A DNA stretch of 52,696 nt from Bacteriovoracaceae bacterium (GCA_003245675.1 QKCN01000004.1:1-52696), one strand, 5' to 3'; positions 17,494-25,631 are shown, counted from the first letter of the stretch. The notes: generated by a model not told the origin, from the sequence alone. Numbers and translations are program-made.

Positions 17494-19299
17494 ATGGAAA
17501 ATACTAATCTAAATTTTATTCCCAGCTCAAGTAAGGAACTCAAGGACCTGGGTATCGAGCAATTAGATGTGATTTTTGTTACCGGAGACGCCTATATTGA
17601 CCACCCCAGCTTTGGAGTGGCCATTTTGGCGCGACTTTTGGAAAGCCTTAAACTCAAAGTTGGAATTATTGCGGCCCCCAATACCCAAGATGACCTAAGA
17701 GATTTTAAAAAGCTGGGAAAACCGAGGCTCTTCTTTGGAGTAACTGCAGGGGCCATGGATTCCATGGTCAACAAATACACTGCGGGAAAGCGACTGCGCT
17801 CCGAAGATGCCTATCTCCCCCAAGACTATTCCCAAAAACGCCCCGATCATGCGTCCTTAGTTTATTCAAAAATTTTAAAATCACTTTTCCCCCAAGTCCC
17901 TGTTGTTTTAGGGGGCGTTGAAAATTCATTGCGCCGAGTGACTCACTATGACTACTGGCAAAACAAACTACTGCCCTCATTTTTATTTTTAAGTGGTGCT
18001 GACTTACTAGTGTATGGCATGGGAGAAAAGGCCATAACTGAACTCTGCCATCTTTTACAAAAAGGGATTCCTTTTAGCTCTCTTACGACCATCCCTCAAA
18101 CGGCCCTCCTTAGAGACAAAGATACCGCTCTTCCTAAAAATAAAAAATGGGAAGATGAGCAGATTTACTCTCATGAAGAATGCCTAAAAGACTCTCATAA
18201 ATACGCACTCAACTTTAAGCGCATTGAAGAGGAATCCAATTGCCAAAGTAGTATTCGCTTTTTGCAAAATATTGAAGGCCAAACATTGATTATCAATCCC
18301 CCTTTTCCTCCACTTAGCACTAAAGAATTAGATAAAATTTACGATTTGCCTTTCAGCTACAAGCCTCATCCGCGCTATGAAAAGAAAGGGAAAATAGCGG
18401 CCTATGAAATGATTAAAAATTCAGTAACTATTCATCGCGGTTGTTTTGGCGGTTGCAGTTTTTGTACGATTTCGGCCCACCAAGGAAAGCAAATTCAAAG
18501 TCGCAGCTCCCAATCAATTATCAAAGAGCTGGAAAAGATCTGCAAACTCCCTTCATTTAAAGGAACCATTAGTGATCTAGGCGGACCTTCAGCCAATATG
18601 TATCAAATGCAAGGTAAAGATCAAAGTATTTGCCAAAACTGTAAAAAACCATCCTGCATTTTCCCCAAGATTTGCCCAAACTTAGAAAACAATCATGGTC
18701 CTTTACTCAAACTCTACGAAGAGGCTGAAAAAGTAAAAAACATTAAACATATTTTTATCGGCTCAGGGTTGCGCTACGACCTTATGCTGGATAAAAGCTC
18801 CAAATACCAAAAAGAAAATCAAGCTTATACGCAGAAAATAATTACTGATCACGTTTCTGGACGCCTTAAAGTCGCCCCTGAACACACTGAAGATGAAGTG
18901 CTCAACGTGATGCGCAAACCTAGCTTTAAACTCTTTGAAGAATTTAAAACTTTATTCCAAAAAATTTCTTTGCAGCAAAAGAAAGATCAAGATATCGTCC
19001 CCTACTTCATCTCCTCGCATCCTGCTTGCAAATTACAAGACATGGCCAAGCTTGCACTGAAAACAAAAAACTTAGGATATCGCCTCGAGCAAATTCAAGA
19101 CTTCACACCAACGCCCATGACCTTGAGCACAGTGATTTATTACTCTGGCTTTAATCCCTATGCACAAGAAAAAGTCTATTGCGCCAAAAACAAAGAAGAG
19201 AAAAAAGATCAGCAGCGCTTTTTCTTTTGGTACAAAAAAGAAAATCGAGATTTCATTGAGCGAACTCTAAAAAAATTAAAACTAGGGTTTAAATTGTGA
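17494..19299 (+). CDS. ygiQ: YgiQ-family radical SAM protein
   Basis: Iron-sulfur radical SAM protein of unknown substrate. The radical-SAM Cys cluster GCFGGCSFC places cysteines at about 317, 321 and 324. A typical YgiQ N-terminal domain (VTGDAYIDHPSFGVAILARL) precedes it, and a second Cys group (CQNCKKPSC...CPN) follows at about 385-400. About 601 residues from the ATG at 17494, which sits behind AAAAAGGA; a TTG four codons earlier has no room for a ribosome site. The stop overlaps the sfsA start (GTGA), so the two are co-transcribed. Confidence 0.92.
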   Translation: MENTNLNFIPSSSKELKDLGIEQLDVIFVTGDAYIDHPSFGVAILARLLESLKLKVGIIAAPNTQDDLRDFKKLGKPRLFFGVTAGAMDSMVNKYTAGKRLRSEDAYLPQDYSQKRPDHASLVYSKILKSLFPQVPVVLGGVENSLRRVTHYDYWQNKLLPSFLFLSGADLLVYGMGEKAITELCHLLQKGIPFSSLTTIPQTALLRDKDTALPKNKKWEDEQIYSHEECLKDSHKYALNFKRIEEESNCQSSIRFLQNIEGQTLIINPPFPPLSTKELDKIYDLPFSYKPHPRYEKKGKIAAYEMIKNSVTIHRGCFGGCSFCTISAHQGKQIQSRSSQSIIKELEKICKLPSFKGTISDLGGPSANMYQMQGKDQSICQNCKKPSCIFPKICPNLENNHGPLLKLYEEAEKVKNIKHIFIGSGLRYDLMLDKSSKYQKENQAYTQKIITDHVSGRLKVAPEHTEDEVLNVMRKPSFKLFEEFKTLFQKISLQQKKDQDIVPYFISSHPACKLQDMAKLALKTKNLGYRLEQIQDFTPTPMTLSTVIYYSGFNPYAQEKVYCAKNKEEKKDQQRFFFWYKKENRDFIERTLKKLKLGFKL

Positions 19300-19997
19300 G
19301 ACTCCCTACTCCCCTCATTAAAGGAGTTATCAAGAATCGCTATAAACGTTTTTTGACCGATATCGTATTGGAGTCTGGAGAAGAAATCACTGCCCACCTT
19401 ATGAATACCGGCAGCATGAAAAGCTGTTGGGCGCCTGAAGACCAAGTACTCTTAAGCCATCATCCCGACGGCAAAAGAAAACTCCCCTATTCGCTGGAAC
19501 TCATTTTTCATCAAGAAGGCTGGGTATTAGTGAATACGGGAATGCCCAATAAGGTTGTACATGAAGCATTGGCCGAAGGAATTATCTCTGAACTCCCCAA
19601 GCTTCAGCGCATCACCCCAGAACAGAAAGTGGGAAAAAGCCGCATCGACTTTGAGCTGGAAGATGAGCAAGGGAAAATCTCTTATCTCGAAGTTAAAAAC
19701 GTCACTTTGAAAGATGAAAAATCAAGTACTGCCCTCTTTCCCGATGCCATTTCCACGCGCGGCCAAAAGCATTTAGAGGAGTTGATGGAACTGAAAGCAA
19801 AAGGTCTGGGGGCCTACATCTTTTTTCTTATCTCGCGCACTGACGTAGATAGCTTTACTCCGGCCAAAGAGATTGACCCACGTTATGCAAAACTTTTAAA
19901 AGAGGCAAAAGGCAAAGGAGTAGAGGTTCTCGCCTATCAAGTGGAAATCAATCCTCCGGAAATAAAAGTAAAGAACGCGCTACCCGTTTTGCTCTAG
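19296..19997 (+). CDS. sfsA: SfsA family DNA/RNA-binding nuclease-like protein
   Basis: A 233-residue SfsA homologue, originally named for sugar fermentation stimulation. The OB-like N-terminal half contains ITAHLMNTGSM and the C-terminal restriction-endonuclease-like half contains SRIDFEL and YLEVKNVTL, a PD-(D/E)xK-type core, followed by FPDAISTRGQKHLEEL. It starts with GTG overlapping the ygiQ stop. Its 3' end overlaps the convergent cysteine-cluster gene by 18 bases. Confidence 0.92.
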   Translation: MRLPTPLIKGVIKNRYKRFLTDIVLESGEEITAHLMNTGSMKSCWAPEDQVLLSHHPDGKRKLPYSLELIFHQEGWVLVNTGMPNKVVHEALAEGIISELPKLQRITPEQKVGKSRIDFELEDEQGKISYLEVKNVTLKDEKSSTALFPDAISTRGQKHLEELMELKAKGLGAYIFFLISRTDVDSFTPAKEIDPRYAKLLKEAKGKGVEVLAYQVEINPPEIKVKNALPVLL

Positions 19998-20411
19998 CTG
20001 TCGGCAAAAATCGTCAAATTCACTTAAGGCCTTGCTTAAATCCTGAACATCCATGGGATTTTGTTTTTGAAAGCCTTTAAAATCTTGAAAAGTCCCTTGC
20101 TTCATTTGTTGCCACTCTCGCATTTGAGGCGTCAAACCTCTTTTAACTAAAAGTTCGGCCATAAAGCGTGGATGAGGGCCATATTTGTGAGAACAGCCCT
20201 GCCCCGAAAAGATGAGCATTTTCAGCGCTTCTTTTTTAAGAGTATCTGTTTCACGGGCCATTAAACCACAAAAAGACTCCCCATCTTCAATGAGTAAATG
20301 AGAACAAGCTTGGCGCGTATTCTCTCCCAAATAGATGGCAAGAGGACAGGGAACACGCTGGCAACACCATGCGCAATGTATACAGGCAATGTGATTGAAA
20401 TTCTTTTCCAT
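19980..20411 (-). CDS. Cysteine-cluster protein of unknown function
   Basis: A small (143-residue) protein with an N-terminal cluster CIHCAWCC (C-x2-C-x2-CC), more cysteines at about 23, 36 and 48, and C73 in GCSHKYGPH. This resembles YkgJ-type putative zinc- or iron-binding proteins but the match is limited to the cysteine pattern. No signal peptide or membrane segment. The C-terminal half is helical and polar. It stands alone between converging and diverging neighbours; no function can be assigned. Confidence 0.6.
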   Translation of the reverse strand: MEKNFNHIACIHCAWCCQRVPCPLAIYLGENTRQACSHLLIEDGESFCGLMARETDTLKKEALKMLIFSGQGCSHKYGPHPRFMAELLVKRGLTPQMREWQQMKQGTFQDFKGFQKQNPMDVQDLSKALSEFDDFCRQLEQNG

Positions 20412-20448
20412 TAAAATAGTCTAGTCCCAAAAGAAAGATAAAGAAAGT

Positions 20449-20476
20449 TTGCCATTTAGTTTTTATTTTCTACCAT
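20449..20476 (+). promoter_or_regulatory. Possible promoter of the exported NADAR gene
   Basis: TTGCCA (20449-20454) and TACCAT (20471-20476) are 16 bases apart. Transcription would start at or within a few bases of the ATG at 20484. No Shine-Dalgarno is present before that ATG, so the message may be leaderless. Confidence 0.35.
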
Positions 20477-20483
20477 TACTATC

Positions 20484-21152
20484 ATGAAATATTTAATTCT
20501 TTTGACACTCGTATTTTCAAGTTCACTCTGGGCCTCGCAATATCCTGAGCATTGGTGGAAGTATGTAGATCCTGCCCATGCCCCCTCTTGGGAGGTCTTG
20601 CCCCAAGAAGCAGCTCCTGGACAAGTGGTACTATCTAAAAGAAATGAATTAGGCATCCTTTCCAACTTTGCCGCAACTTCTTTTACCATAGATAGAAAAA
20701 CTTATGCGTCGGTAGAAGGTTTCTGGCAAATGATGAAATATCCTGAAAATGCCAAAGATCCTCGTGCGACCTATCCCGGCATCAAATGGAAGTTCACGCG
20801 CGCAGAGGTTGCGGCCATGACAGGTTCTGCCGCCAAAAGTGCCGGTTCTGCCGCCAACAGCAATATGAAAAAAATGGATATCTCTTGGGTGAGCTATCGT
20901 GGAGAAAAAATCAATCCTTTTACTCGCATAAAAGGCGCTCACTATGACCTTATCTATAAGGCTCAATGGAAAAAGCTCTGCCAAAACCCCGACGTCTATA
21001 AAGTCTTGATGAGTACCGGAGATTTAGAACTTATTCCCGACCATGAAATGTCGGCTTGGGCCTACCCTTCTTGGCACTACAACAAAATGTGGATGAAGAT
21101 TCGGGATGTCCTGCGACGCTATAGCAAAACTCAAGCTTGCAAAGACGTCTAA
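20484..21152 (+). CDS. Exported NADAR-domain (YbiA-like) protein
   Basis: The 222-residue product begins with a clear signal peptide (YLILLTLVFSSSLWA, cleavage likely after A18). The mature part matches the NADAR/YbiA fold: ILSNFAATSFTID (58-70), the SVEGFWQMMKY motif (76-86, corresponding to SEHYFQAQKF of YbiA), LMSTGDLELIPDHE (175-188) and a C-terminal WHYNKMWMKIRDVLR (197-211) corresponding to GKNRLGYLLMELR. YbiA acts on riboflavin intermediates; some NADAR proteins remove ADP-ribose from guanine. A short alanine/serine repeat (GSAAKSAGSAANS) interrupts the domain at 114-126. Exported NADAR proteins are unexpected because known substrates are cytoplasmic. Confidence 0.75.
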   Translation: MKYLILLTLVFSSSLWASQYPEHWWKYVDPAHAPSWEVLPQEAAPGQVVLSKRNELGILSNFAATSFTIDRKTYASVEGFWQMMKYPENAKDPRATYPGIKWKFTRAEVAAMTGSAAKSAGSAANSNMKKMDISWVSYRGEKINPFTRIKGAHYDLIYKAQWKKLCQNPDVYKVLMSTGDLELIPDHEMSAWAYPSWHYNKMWMKIRDVLRRYSKTQACKDV

Positions 21153-21766
21153 TCGACACCGCTAAATAATTTATTGCGCACAGGAAACAGTGTTGAATAC
21201 GGATAGACAATCTCGAGGATTCCTTTTACTCCCTTAATTTCAATTTTATTTTGCACACACCAAACTCGCTCTTGCGGAGGAACAACCCCCACAAAACTAG
21301 GATTAATTTCCGTGCGAACATACTCCGCTCGGATCGCATCAATAGGAGACCAAGCTTCTTGTAAATCATCGATAATCATTGTCGCGACAGCTCTTAAAAG
21401 AGATAACTCAATCGAAGTAAATTCTTTGCTCTCATCAAAAGATGAAATCGCACCTTCACCTCCCGCTAACAAATCAATAATGCAATAAGAAAGGATATTA
21501 TCCAATTTAATCAAAACTGGTCCCTCGAGAGAATGTAGGCGCAAAATGAACATACAACAATGAAGAGGCTGCTCATCCACCCATTCACCAAAAGAAAGAC
21601 GGCACGAAGAATGAGAAATAGTGCTAATTGTTCGTAGATGATTTGATAAAGAACAGCGAAAAGTCCGCACAAAACGTTCATTCAAGATTTCCAAAATCGG
21701 AAGTTCATTATCGGCAGTACTAAAATTATAAAAATCAATGGAGTTTTTCATATTAGGAGTTTTCAT
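21149..21766 (-). CDS. FliM core-domain protein lacking the SpoA (FliN-like) domain
   Basis: A 205-residue homologue of the FliM middle (CheC-like) domain. Diagnostic stretches are LEILNERFVRTFRCSL (25-40), the GGxG motif GGEG at 102-105, EFTSIELSLLRAV (115-127), AWSPIDAIRAEYVRTEINPSF (138-158 in part) and a C-terminal VYPYSTLFPVRNKL (187-200). It stops exactly where FliM continues into its SpoA/FliN-like domain, and the N-terminal CheY-binding peptide is also missing. The GGxG loop is the site by which FliM binds the EHPQ motif of FliG. The start overlaps the preceding FliG-like gene (ATGA) and lies behind GGGGG. Its 3' end overlaps the NADAR gene by 4 bases. Confidence 0.75.
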   Translation of the reverse strand: MKTPNMKNSIDFYNFSTADNELPILEILNERFVRTFRCSLSNHLRTISTISHSSCRLSFGEWVDEQPLHCCMFILRLHSLEGPVLIKLDNILSYCIIDLLAGGEGAISSFDESKEFTSIELSLLRAVATMIIDDLQEAWSPIDAIRAEYVRTEINPSFVGVVPPQERVWCVQNKIEIKGVKGILEIVYPYSTLFPVRNKLFSGVD

Positions 21767-22269
21767 GCTTCCCCCTGTTTTTTCATTTGCTGTTGAACAA
21801 GAGATACAAAATTATCTCCCCCTCTCTGCTCACATTTTACTTTGCGAAAAGCAGCAAGTTCTATTTTCAAAGTCTGCGCAATAGTTTGAATGACCTTTTC
21901 ATCGACAGACTGTAAAGTTCTCATTCTTTGCAAAATATCATCCAAAACATCCAAGTGCCCCAAAATTTCAGCAACAAATGAAGGCGACAAAAAAGAAAGA
22001 ACAAGTGCAATAACTTGAGGATGTTCCTTATCAAGAAAAGAAGCCAAATGTTCGGCATCAATTTCACTTAACAACGAAGTCATATCAATATCACTTTGAA
22101 TAAAAGAATCGCGCTCAGATTGATATTCTTTGTAGTATTTGGATATCGTGGTGAGACTTCCTGAGCCCAAATACTCTCGAATTTTTTTGACGCTAACAGC
22201 TTTTCCTTGTCGCTCTAGCTCTTCTACGGCCCATATAACATCTGATTTTTTTAAATGCGAAGAAACCAT
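21763..22269 (-). CDS. KfrA-like DNA-binding domain fused to a FliG middle domain
   Basis: A 168-residue protein with two recognisable parts. Residues 8-50 (VIWAVEELERQGKAVSVKKI, then REYLGSGSLTTISKYYKEYQ) match the winged-helix KfrA/DUF3296-type N-terminal DNA-binding domain. Residues 66-140 match the FliG middle domain: DAEHLASFLDKEHPQVIALV, LSFLSPSFVAEILGHL and an RMRTLQSVDEKVI segment. The EHPQ motif (82-85), the FliM-binding site in FliG, is intact. FliG's C-terminal torque domain is absent. Start chosen at the ATG at 22269 with GGAGGGGG just upstream. It is co-transcribed with the FliM-like gene. Likely a regulatory or DNA-anchoring partner pair; function not known. Confidence 0.7.
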   Translation of the reverse strand: MVSSHLKKSDVIWAVEELERQGKAVSVKKIREYLGSGSLTTISKYYKEYQSERDSFIQSDIDMTSLLSEIDAEHLASFLDKEHPQVIALVLSFLSPSFVAEILGHLDVLDDILQRMRTLQSVDEKVIQTIAQTLKIELAAFRKVKCEQRGGDNFVSLVQQQMKKQGEA

Positions 22270-22284
22270 ACCCCCTCCAAGAGC

Positions 22285-22311
22285 TGTAACAAGTGTAACA
22301 TGATACGATAC
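22285..22311 (-). repeat. Operator-like direct repeats in the promoter of the FliG/FliM-like operon
   Basis: TGTAACA occurs twice with a 9-base period (22285-22291 and 22294-22300), next to GATAC twice in tandem (22302-22306, 22307-22311), as read on the + strand. They cover the -10 and expected start of transcription of the operon whose first gene carries the DNA-binding domain, so autoregulation is plausible. Confidence 0.45.
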
Positions 22312-22327
22312 ACCAAAATACGCCCAA
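22300..22327 (-). promoter_or_regulatory. Possible sigma-70 promoter of the FliG/FliM-like operon
   Basis: On the minus strand TTGGGC (22322-22327) and TATCAT (22300-22305) lie 16 bases apart. The -35 is poor, the -10 good. The tandem repeats overlap it. Confidence 0.35.
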
Positions 22328-22360
22328 ATCACGAAAAAGGTTATGATTCAATAAAAACAA

Positions 22361-23446
22361 CTAGTTCCACTTGAAAATCTTGTTCCCAAGAATAAGAGTC
22401 GCTACCCCAAATATTCCCAAAACAAGAAGACGCCAACTCAAAAATCCCCAAGTGACTCCCTCTAGGGCAATCAGCCTCAGGGCATCCGTCACCAAACTTA
22501 AAGGAAGAAATTTTAAGGGCGGTGCAATCCAATCAGGAAAATTCTGATAGCTAAAAAAGACTCCACAAATGATAACCATAGGTGAAGTAAAAGAATTAAT
22601 TAGCCCTGAACCAGTTTCTGGGTTACTCGTGCGCGAGCCAAGTAAAATGGCAAAACCACCAAAAGCAAAAAAGGCTCCAGTATAAATGAGTAGAAAAGCA
22701 AAAAGACTACCCACTAATTTAAAATCAAAAACAAAATAAGAAACCGTTAACAAAATGGAAACGTTGAGCAATCCAAAAAGCCAACGAATCGCAATCAGCG
22801 ACAGCAAAAACTGCCATTTGCGCATCGGTGTCGCAATCAAACGACGCAAAAGACGGCGCGACCTTTTTTCAATAAGAGCATAGCCCACACCCCAGAGACA
22901 AGACATCATCAAATTCATGCTTATAAGACCCGGGATCAAGTAATCCACATAGCGAGTACCTGGAACGAGCAATGAAACAATTCGATTATCATCCTCCGCC
23001 TTGCTTTGCTCTAAAAGAGGACGGACTAAATAAAATGCGAGCTTGGCATTTTGATTGCGAAGATCATAGTGATAAGCAAAGTCTTTTTCGCCTTTCACCA
23101 ATAGCTGCACCATTCCGCGCTTTAACAAAATTTTTTCATCACTCTCCTGACTCGCAATATATCCGACAAAGCGAAGCTTTCCTGCTGTTGAGTCCGAGGT
23201 TTTTTTCTCCCAACGCTCAACAAGAAGGCCATCTTGATCCAAGGGAGCTAAAGGCTTAAATCCCCTTTCCTCAAGAATATTTTCTTTTGCCACGGCAAAA
23301 GAAATCGTCTCTTCATTTTTTTGATTAAAAGCATAGCCCAATCCTATTGTAAGAAGAGAAGGAAAAAAAACGACCCAAAAAAGAATTTCAGGTGAGCGAT
23401 AAATCTCTTTAAAATGAATCCCCATCAACCTAAACAACACTGTCAT
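22361..23446 (-). CDS. ABC-2 type transporter permease
   Basis: A 361-residue inner-membrane permease. One N-terminal transmembrane helix (about 20-40) precedes a large soluble loop (about 45-170), and five or so helices occupy 175-355, with the ABC-2 signature region YLIPGLISMNLMMSCLWGVG and a late SFTSPMVIICGVFF. Start ATG at 23446 behind AAGGAG, inside the end of the ATPase gene (17-base overlap). Together they form an exporter of unknown substrate; the family includes drug, lipid and polysaccharide exporters. Confidence 0.85.
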   Translation of the reverse strand: MTVLFRLMGIHFKEIYRSPEILFWVVFFPSLLTIGLGYAFNQKNEETISFAVAKENILEERGFKPLAPLDQDGLLVERWEKKTSDSTAGKLRFVGYIASQESDEKILLKRGMVQLLVKGEKDFAYHYDLRNQNAKLAFYLVRPLLEQSKAEDDNRIVSLLVPGTRYVDYLIPGLISMNLMMSCLWGVGYALIEKRSRRLLRRLIATPMRKWQFLLSLIAIRWLFGLLNVSILLTVSYFVFDFKLVGSLFAFLLIYTGAFFAFGGFAILLGSRTSNPETGSGLINSFTSPMVIICGVFFSYQNFPDWIAPPLKFLPLSLVTDALRLIALEGVTWGFLSWRLLVLGIFGVATLILGNKIFKWN

Positions 23447-24164
23447 CAGACAATCTCCTTCCTGTCATGTTGAGGAAAATTTCATTAAGATCCTTATGAC
23501 CACTTTCCAAAAGTAAAGATTCTAAGCTTTGGTCTTTGAGAATGTGCCCTTGATCGAGAAGCACAATGCGCTCACACAAAACCTCAGCCTCTTCCATATA
23601 ATGAGTTGTTAATAACAAGGTTGTATTCCCTGCATCCTTGAGTTCTTGCAAAATATCCCATATCTCACGCCTCGCCTTAGGATCAAGTCCGGTGGTTGGC
23701 TCATCCAAAATGAGTAGTTCTGGATCATTTAAAAGAGCAATTCCTAGTGCCAAACGCTGCCGCTGCCCACCAGACAAAGTCATAGAATAAGCATTGCGTT
23801 TATCCTGCATCCCAATACGCGTAAGGATCTTTTCAACGACTTCGTCTCTCACTTTAAAAAAGCTAGCAAAAAGACGCAAAACTTCAAAAACAGTACAACG
23901 ATCAAAGAAAAAAGTTTCCTGAAGCGAAAGCCCTAAAATTTTTTGAATATCCTTAAAATTTTTTTTCCAAGTCATTCCATTGATGTGAACGTCTCCACTA
24001 TCGGGCTTTTGCAACCCCTCGATAATTTCAACTAAAGTAGTCTTACCTGCACCATTGGGACCAAGTAGTGCTACAAACTCACCGCGCTGAAGATCGAGAC
24101 TAACGCCGCGAAGGGCCTTCACGGTTTTGAAAGTTTTATGAATATTCTTTATACTCAAAAGCAT
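23430..24164 (-). CDS. ABC transporter ATP-binding protein
   Basis: About 244 residues. Walker A GPNGAGKT at about 35-42, Q-loop LQETFF, signature LSGGQRQR and Walker B LLILDEP followed by TTGLDP. The H-loop His is in LTTHYME. It is of the ABC-2 (drug/multi-substance exporter) type and pairs with the permease it overlaps. I start at the ATG at 24164 (MLLSIKNIHKTFK); a GTG four codons upstream is possible. Confidence 0.9.
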   Translation of the reverse strand: MLLSIKNIHKTFKTVKALRGVSLDLQRGEFVALLGPNGAGKTTLVEIIEGLQKPDSGDVHINGMTWKKNFKDIQKILGLSLQETFFFDRCTVFEVLRLFASFFKVRDEVVEKILTRIGMQDKRNAYSMTLSGGQRQRLALGIALLNDPELLILDEPTTGLDPKARREIWDILQELKDAGNTTLLLTTHYMEEAEVLCERIVLLDQGHILKDQSLESLLLESGHKDLNEIFLNMTGRRLSDDSVV

Positions 24165-24246
24165 AAGCGGTCCCACTTTGACACCAATAATATAAATATC
24201 TTAGCTCATTTTTTTTAGTCTTCACACTTTTAATTTCATATCTTTT

Positions 24247-24266
24247 CCCCTATAAATTTATTGGGG
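24247..24266. promoter_or_regulatory. Near-perfect 20-base palindrome before the peptide transporter gene
   Basis: CCCC (24247-24250), an AT-rich core TATAAATTTATT and GGGG (24263-24266) form a palindrome with one mismatched pair of positions. It overlaps a TATAAA -10-like sequence and lies ~25 bases upstream of the start codon. Candidate operator or short hairpin in the leader. Confidence 0.35.
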
Positions 24267-24291
24267 CAATTATTTACTTTAGGAGAATTTT

Positions 24292-25590
24292 ATGACGACA
24301 GCGGTTACAACTGGCAAAGAGTGGTTTGGTCATCCCCGTGGCCTTTTCTTTTTATTTTTTACCGAAATGTGGGAACGTTTCTCTTATTATGGAATGCGGG
24401 CCATCCTCGTCTACTACATGACCAAAGAACTTCTTTTCTCACAAGAATGGTCATCTCAAGTTTACGGTCTCTACACTGGCTTAGTTTATCTGACTCCTTT
24501 TTTCGGAGGTATTATTGCTGACCGCTATATTGGCCAGAAAAAATCAGTCACGATTGGCGGTATCTTAATGGCCATTGGGCTCTTCCTTCTTATGGCAAAA
24601 TCGCTATTCTATGTTGGACTATTTTTTCTTATCCTCGGAAATGGTGCTTTTAAACCCAATATCTCAACTCAAGTAGGAAGTCTCTATCCAGATGGCGATT
24701 CTCGTCGCGATGGTGCTTTTAGTATTTTCTATATGGGCATTAATCTTGGTGCTTTCTTCTCCCCTCTCATTTGCGGAACACTTGGTGAAGTTTATGGTTG
24801 GCACTGGGGCTTTTTCTCTGCCGGCATCGGAATGCTACTTGGTCTTCTTCTTTATATGTACGGCCAAAAACATCTGGCACAAGACAATGTCTCTAAAAAG
24901 AGAGCAAATGATGAAGCTGCCGAAAAAATCGCCATGTCTATTCCTGAAAAGAGACGCATTATGGCCTTAGGTGTACTTTGCTTTTTAAATATTCTTTTTT
25001 GGGCAAACTACGAACAACAAGGAAACACATTAGCTCTTTGGGCCGACACCAATACAGATCGCATAATGTTCGGTTGGGAAATGCCTGCTTCTTGGTTCCA
25101 ATCTTTTAACCCTGCGATGATCTTTATTTTTACTCCGATCATTACTTGGTTCTGGTCTTTGCAAGCAAAACGCGGCAAAGAACTTTCCTCTGTGGCAAAA
25201 ATGTCTGTGGGTTGTATTTTGTTGGGCCTTTCCTTTTTAATTATGATCCCTGCGGCACGCAGCTATGGAGCTGATGGACAACTTGCTTCTCCTCTTTGGC
25301 TTACTTCTTTGATTTTTGTGGCCACCATCGGAGAACTTTATCTTTCACCAGTTGGACTTTCTCTCGTTACCAAGCTTGCCCCTAAACGCATGGTTTCCAT
25401 GTTAATGGGAATGTGGTTCCTTTCTTCTTTCTTCGGAAACTACCTATCGGGATTTATTGGAACTTTTTGGGAGAAAATGAGTAAAGAACAATTCTTTATC
25501 ATGTTGGCAATTCTTTCCATTTCTGCCGGAATTGCCATGCTTCTTATCATGAAACCGCTTAAACGCGCTATGCAAACAGAAGATTGTTAA
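24292..25590 (+). CDS. POT/PTR family proton-dependent peptide transporter
   Basis: A 432-residue, ~12-helix MFS protein taking up di- and tripeptides with protons. Family signatures: WERFSYYGMRAILVYYM (near 23-39, the ExxERFxYY motif region), FFGGIIADRYIGQKK in loop 2-3, and a PTR2-like GNGAFKPNISTQVG stretch. Slightly shorter than the usual 450-500 residues. Start ATG at 24292 behind AGGAGA. Single gene, closed by a bidirectional terminator. Such a transporter suits an organism living on peptides from degraded cells. Confidence 0.92.
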   Translation: MTTAVTTGKEWFGHPRGLFFLFFTEMWERFSYYGMRAILVYYMTKELLFSQEWSSQVYGLYTGLVYLTPFFGGIIADRYIGQKKSVTIGGILMAIGLFLLMAKSLFYVGLFFLILGNGAFKPNISTQVGSLYPDGDSRRDGAFSIFYMGINLGAFFSPLICGTLGEVYGWHWGFFSAGIGMLLGLLLYMYGQKHLAQDNVSKKRANDEAAEKIAMSIPEKRRIMALGVLCFLNILFWANYEQQGNTLALWADTNTDRIMFGWEMPASWFQSFNPAMIFIFTPIITWFWSLQAKRGKELSSVAKMSVGCILLGLSFLIMIPAARSYGADGQLASPLWLTSLIFVATIGELYLSPVGLSLVTKLAPKRMVSMLMGMWFLSSFFGNYLSGFIGTFWEKMSKEQFFIMLAILSISAGIAMLLIMKPLKRAMQTEDC

Positions 25591-25597
25591 ATTTGAT

Positions 25598-25631
25598 AAA
25601 AAAAAGGGAGCCAATTGGCTCCCCTTTTTTT
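25598..25631. terminator. Bidirectional intrinsic terminator
   Basis: A perfect palindromic stem GGGAGCCAATTGGCTCCC (25606-25623) with an A-run on the left and a T-run on the right. It can end both the + transporter gene and the convergent exported-protein gene. Confidence 0.92.

Noticed and set aside
20830-20862. Short repeated GSAAKSAGSAANS in the NADAR protein
   Set aside because: Two imperfect units in coding sequence; a local loop expansion rather than a mobile or regulatory repeat.
21706-21713. A perfect GCCGATAA on the minus strand within the FliM-like gene
   Set aside because: No TAAA-like -35 at 15 or 16 bases upstream and it lies inside coding sequence with no gene start behind it; probably chance.
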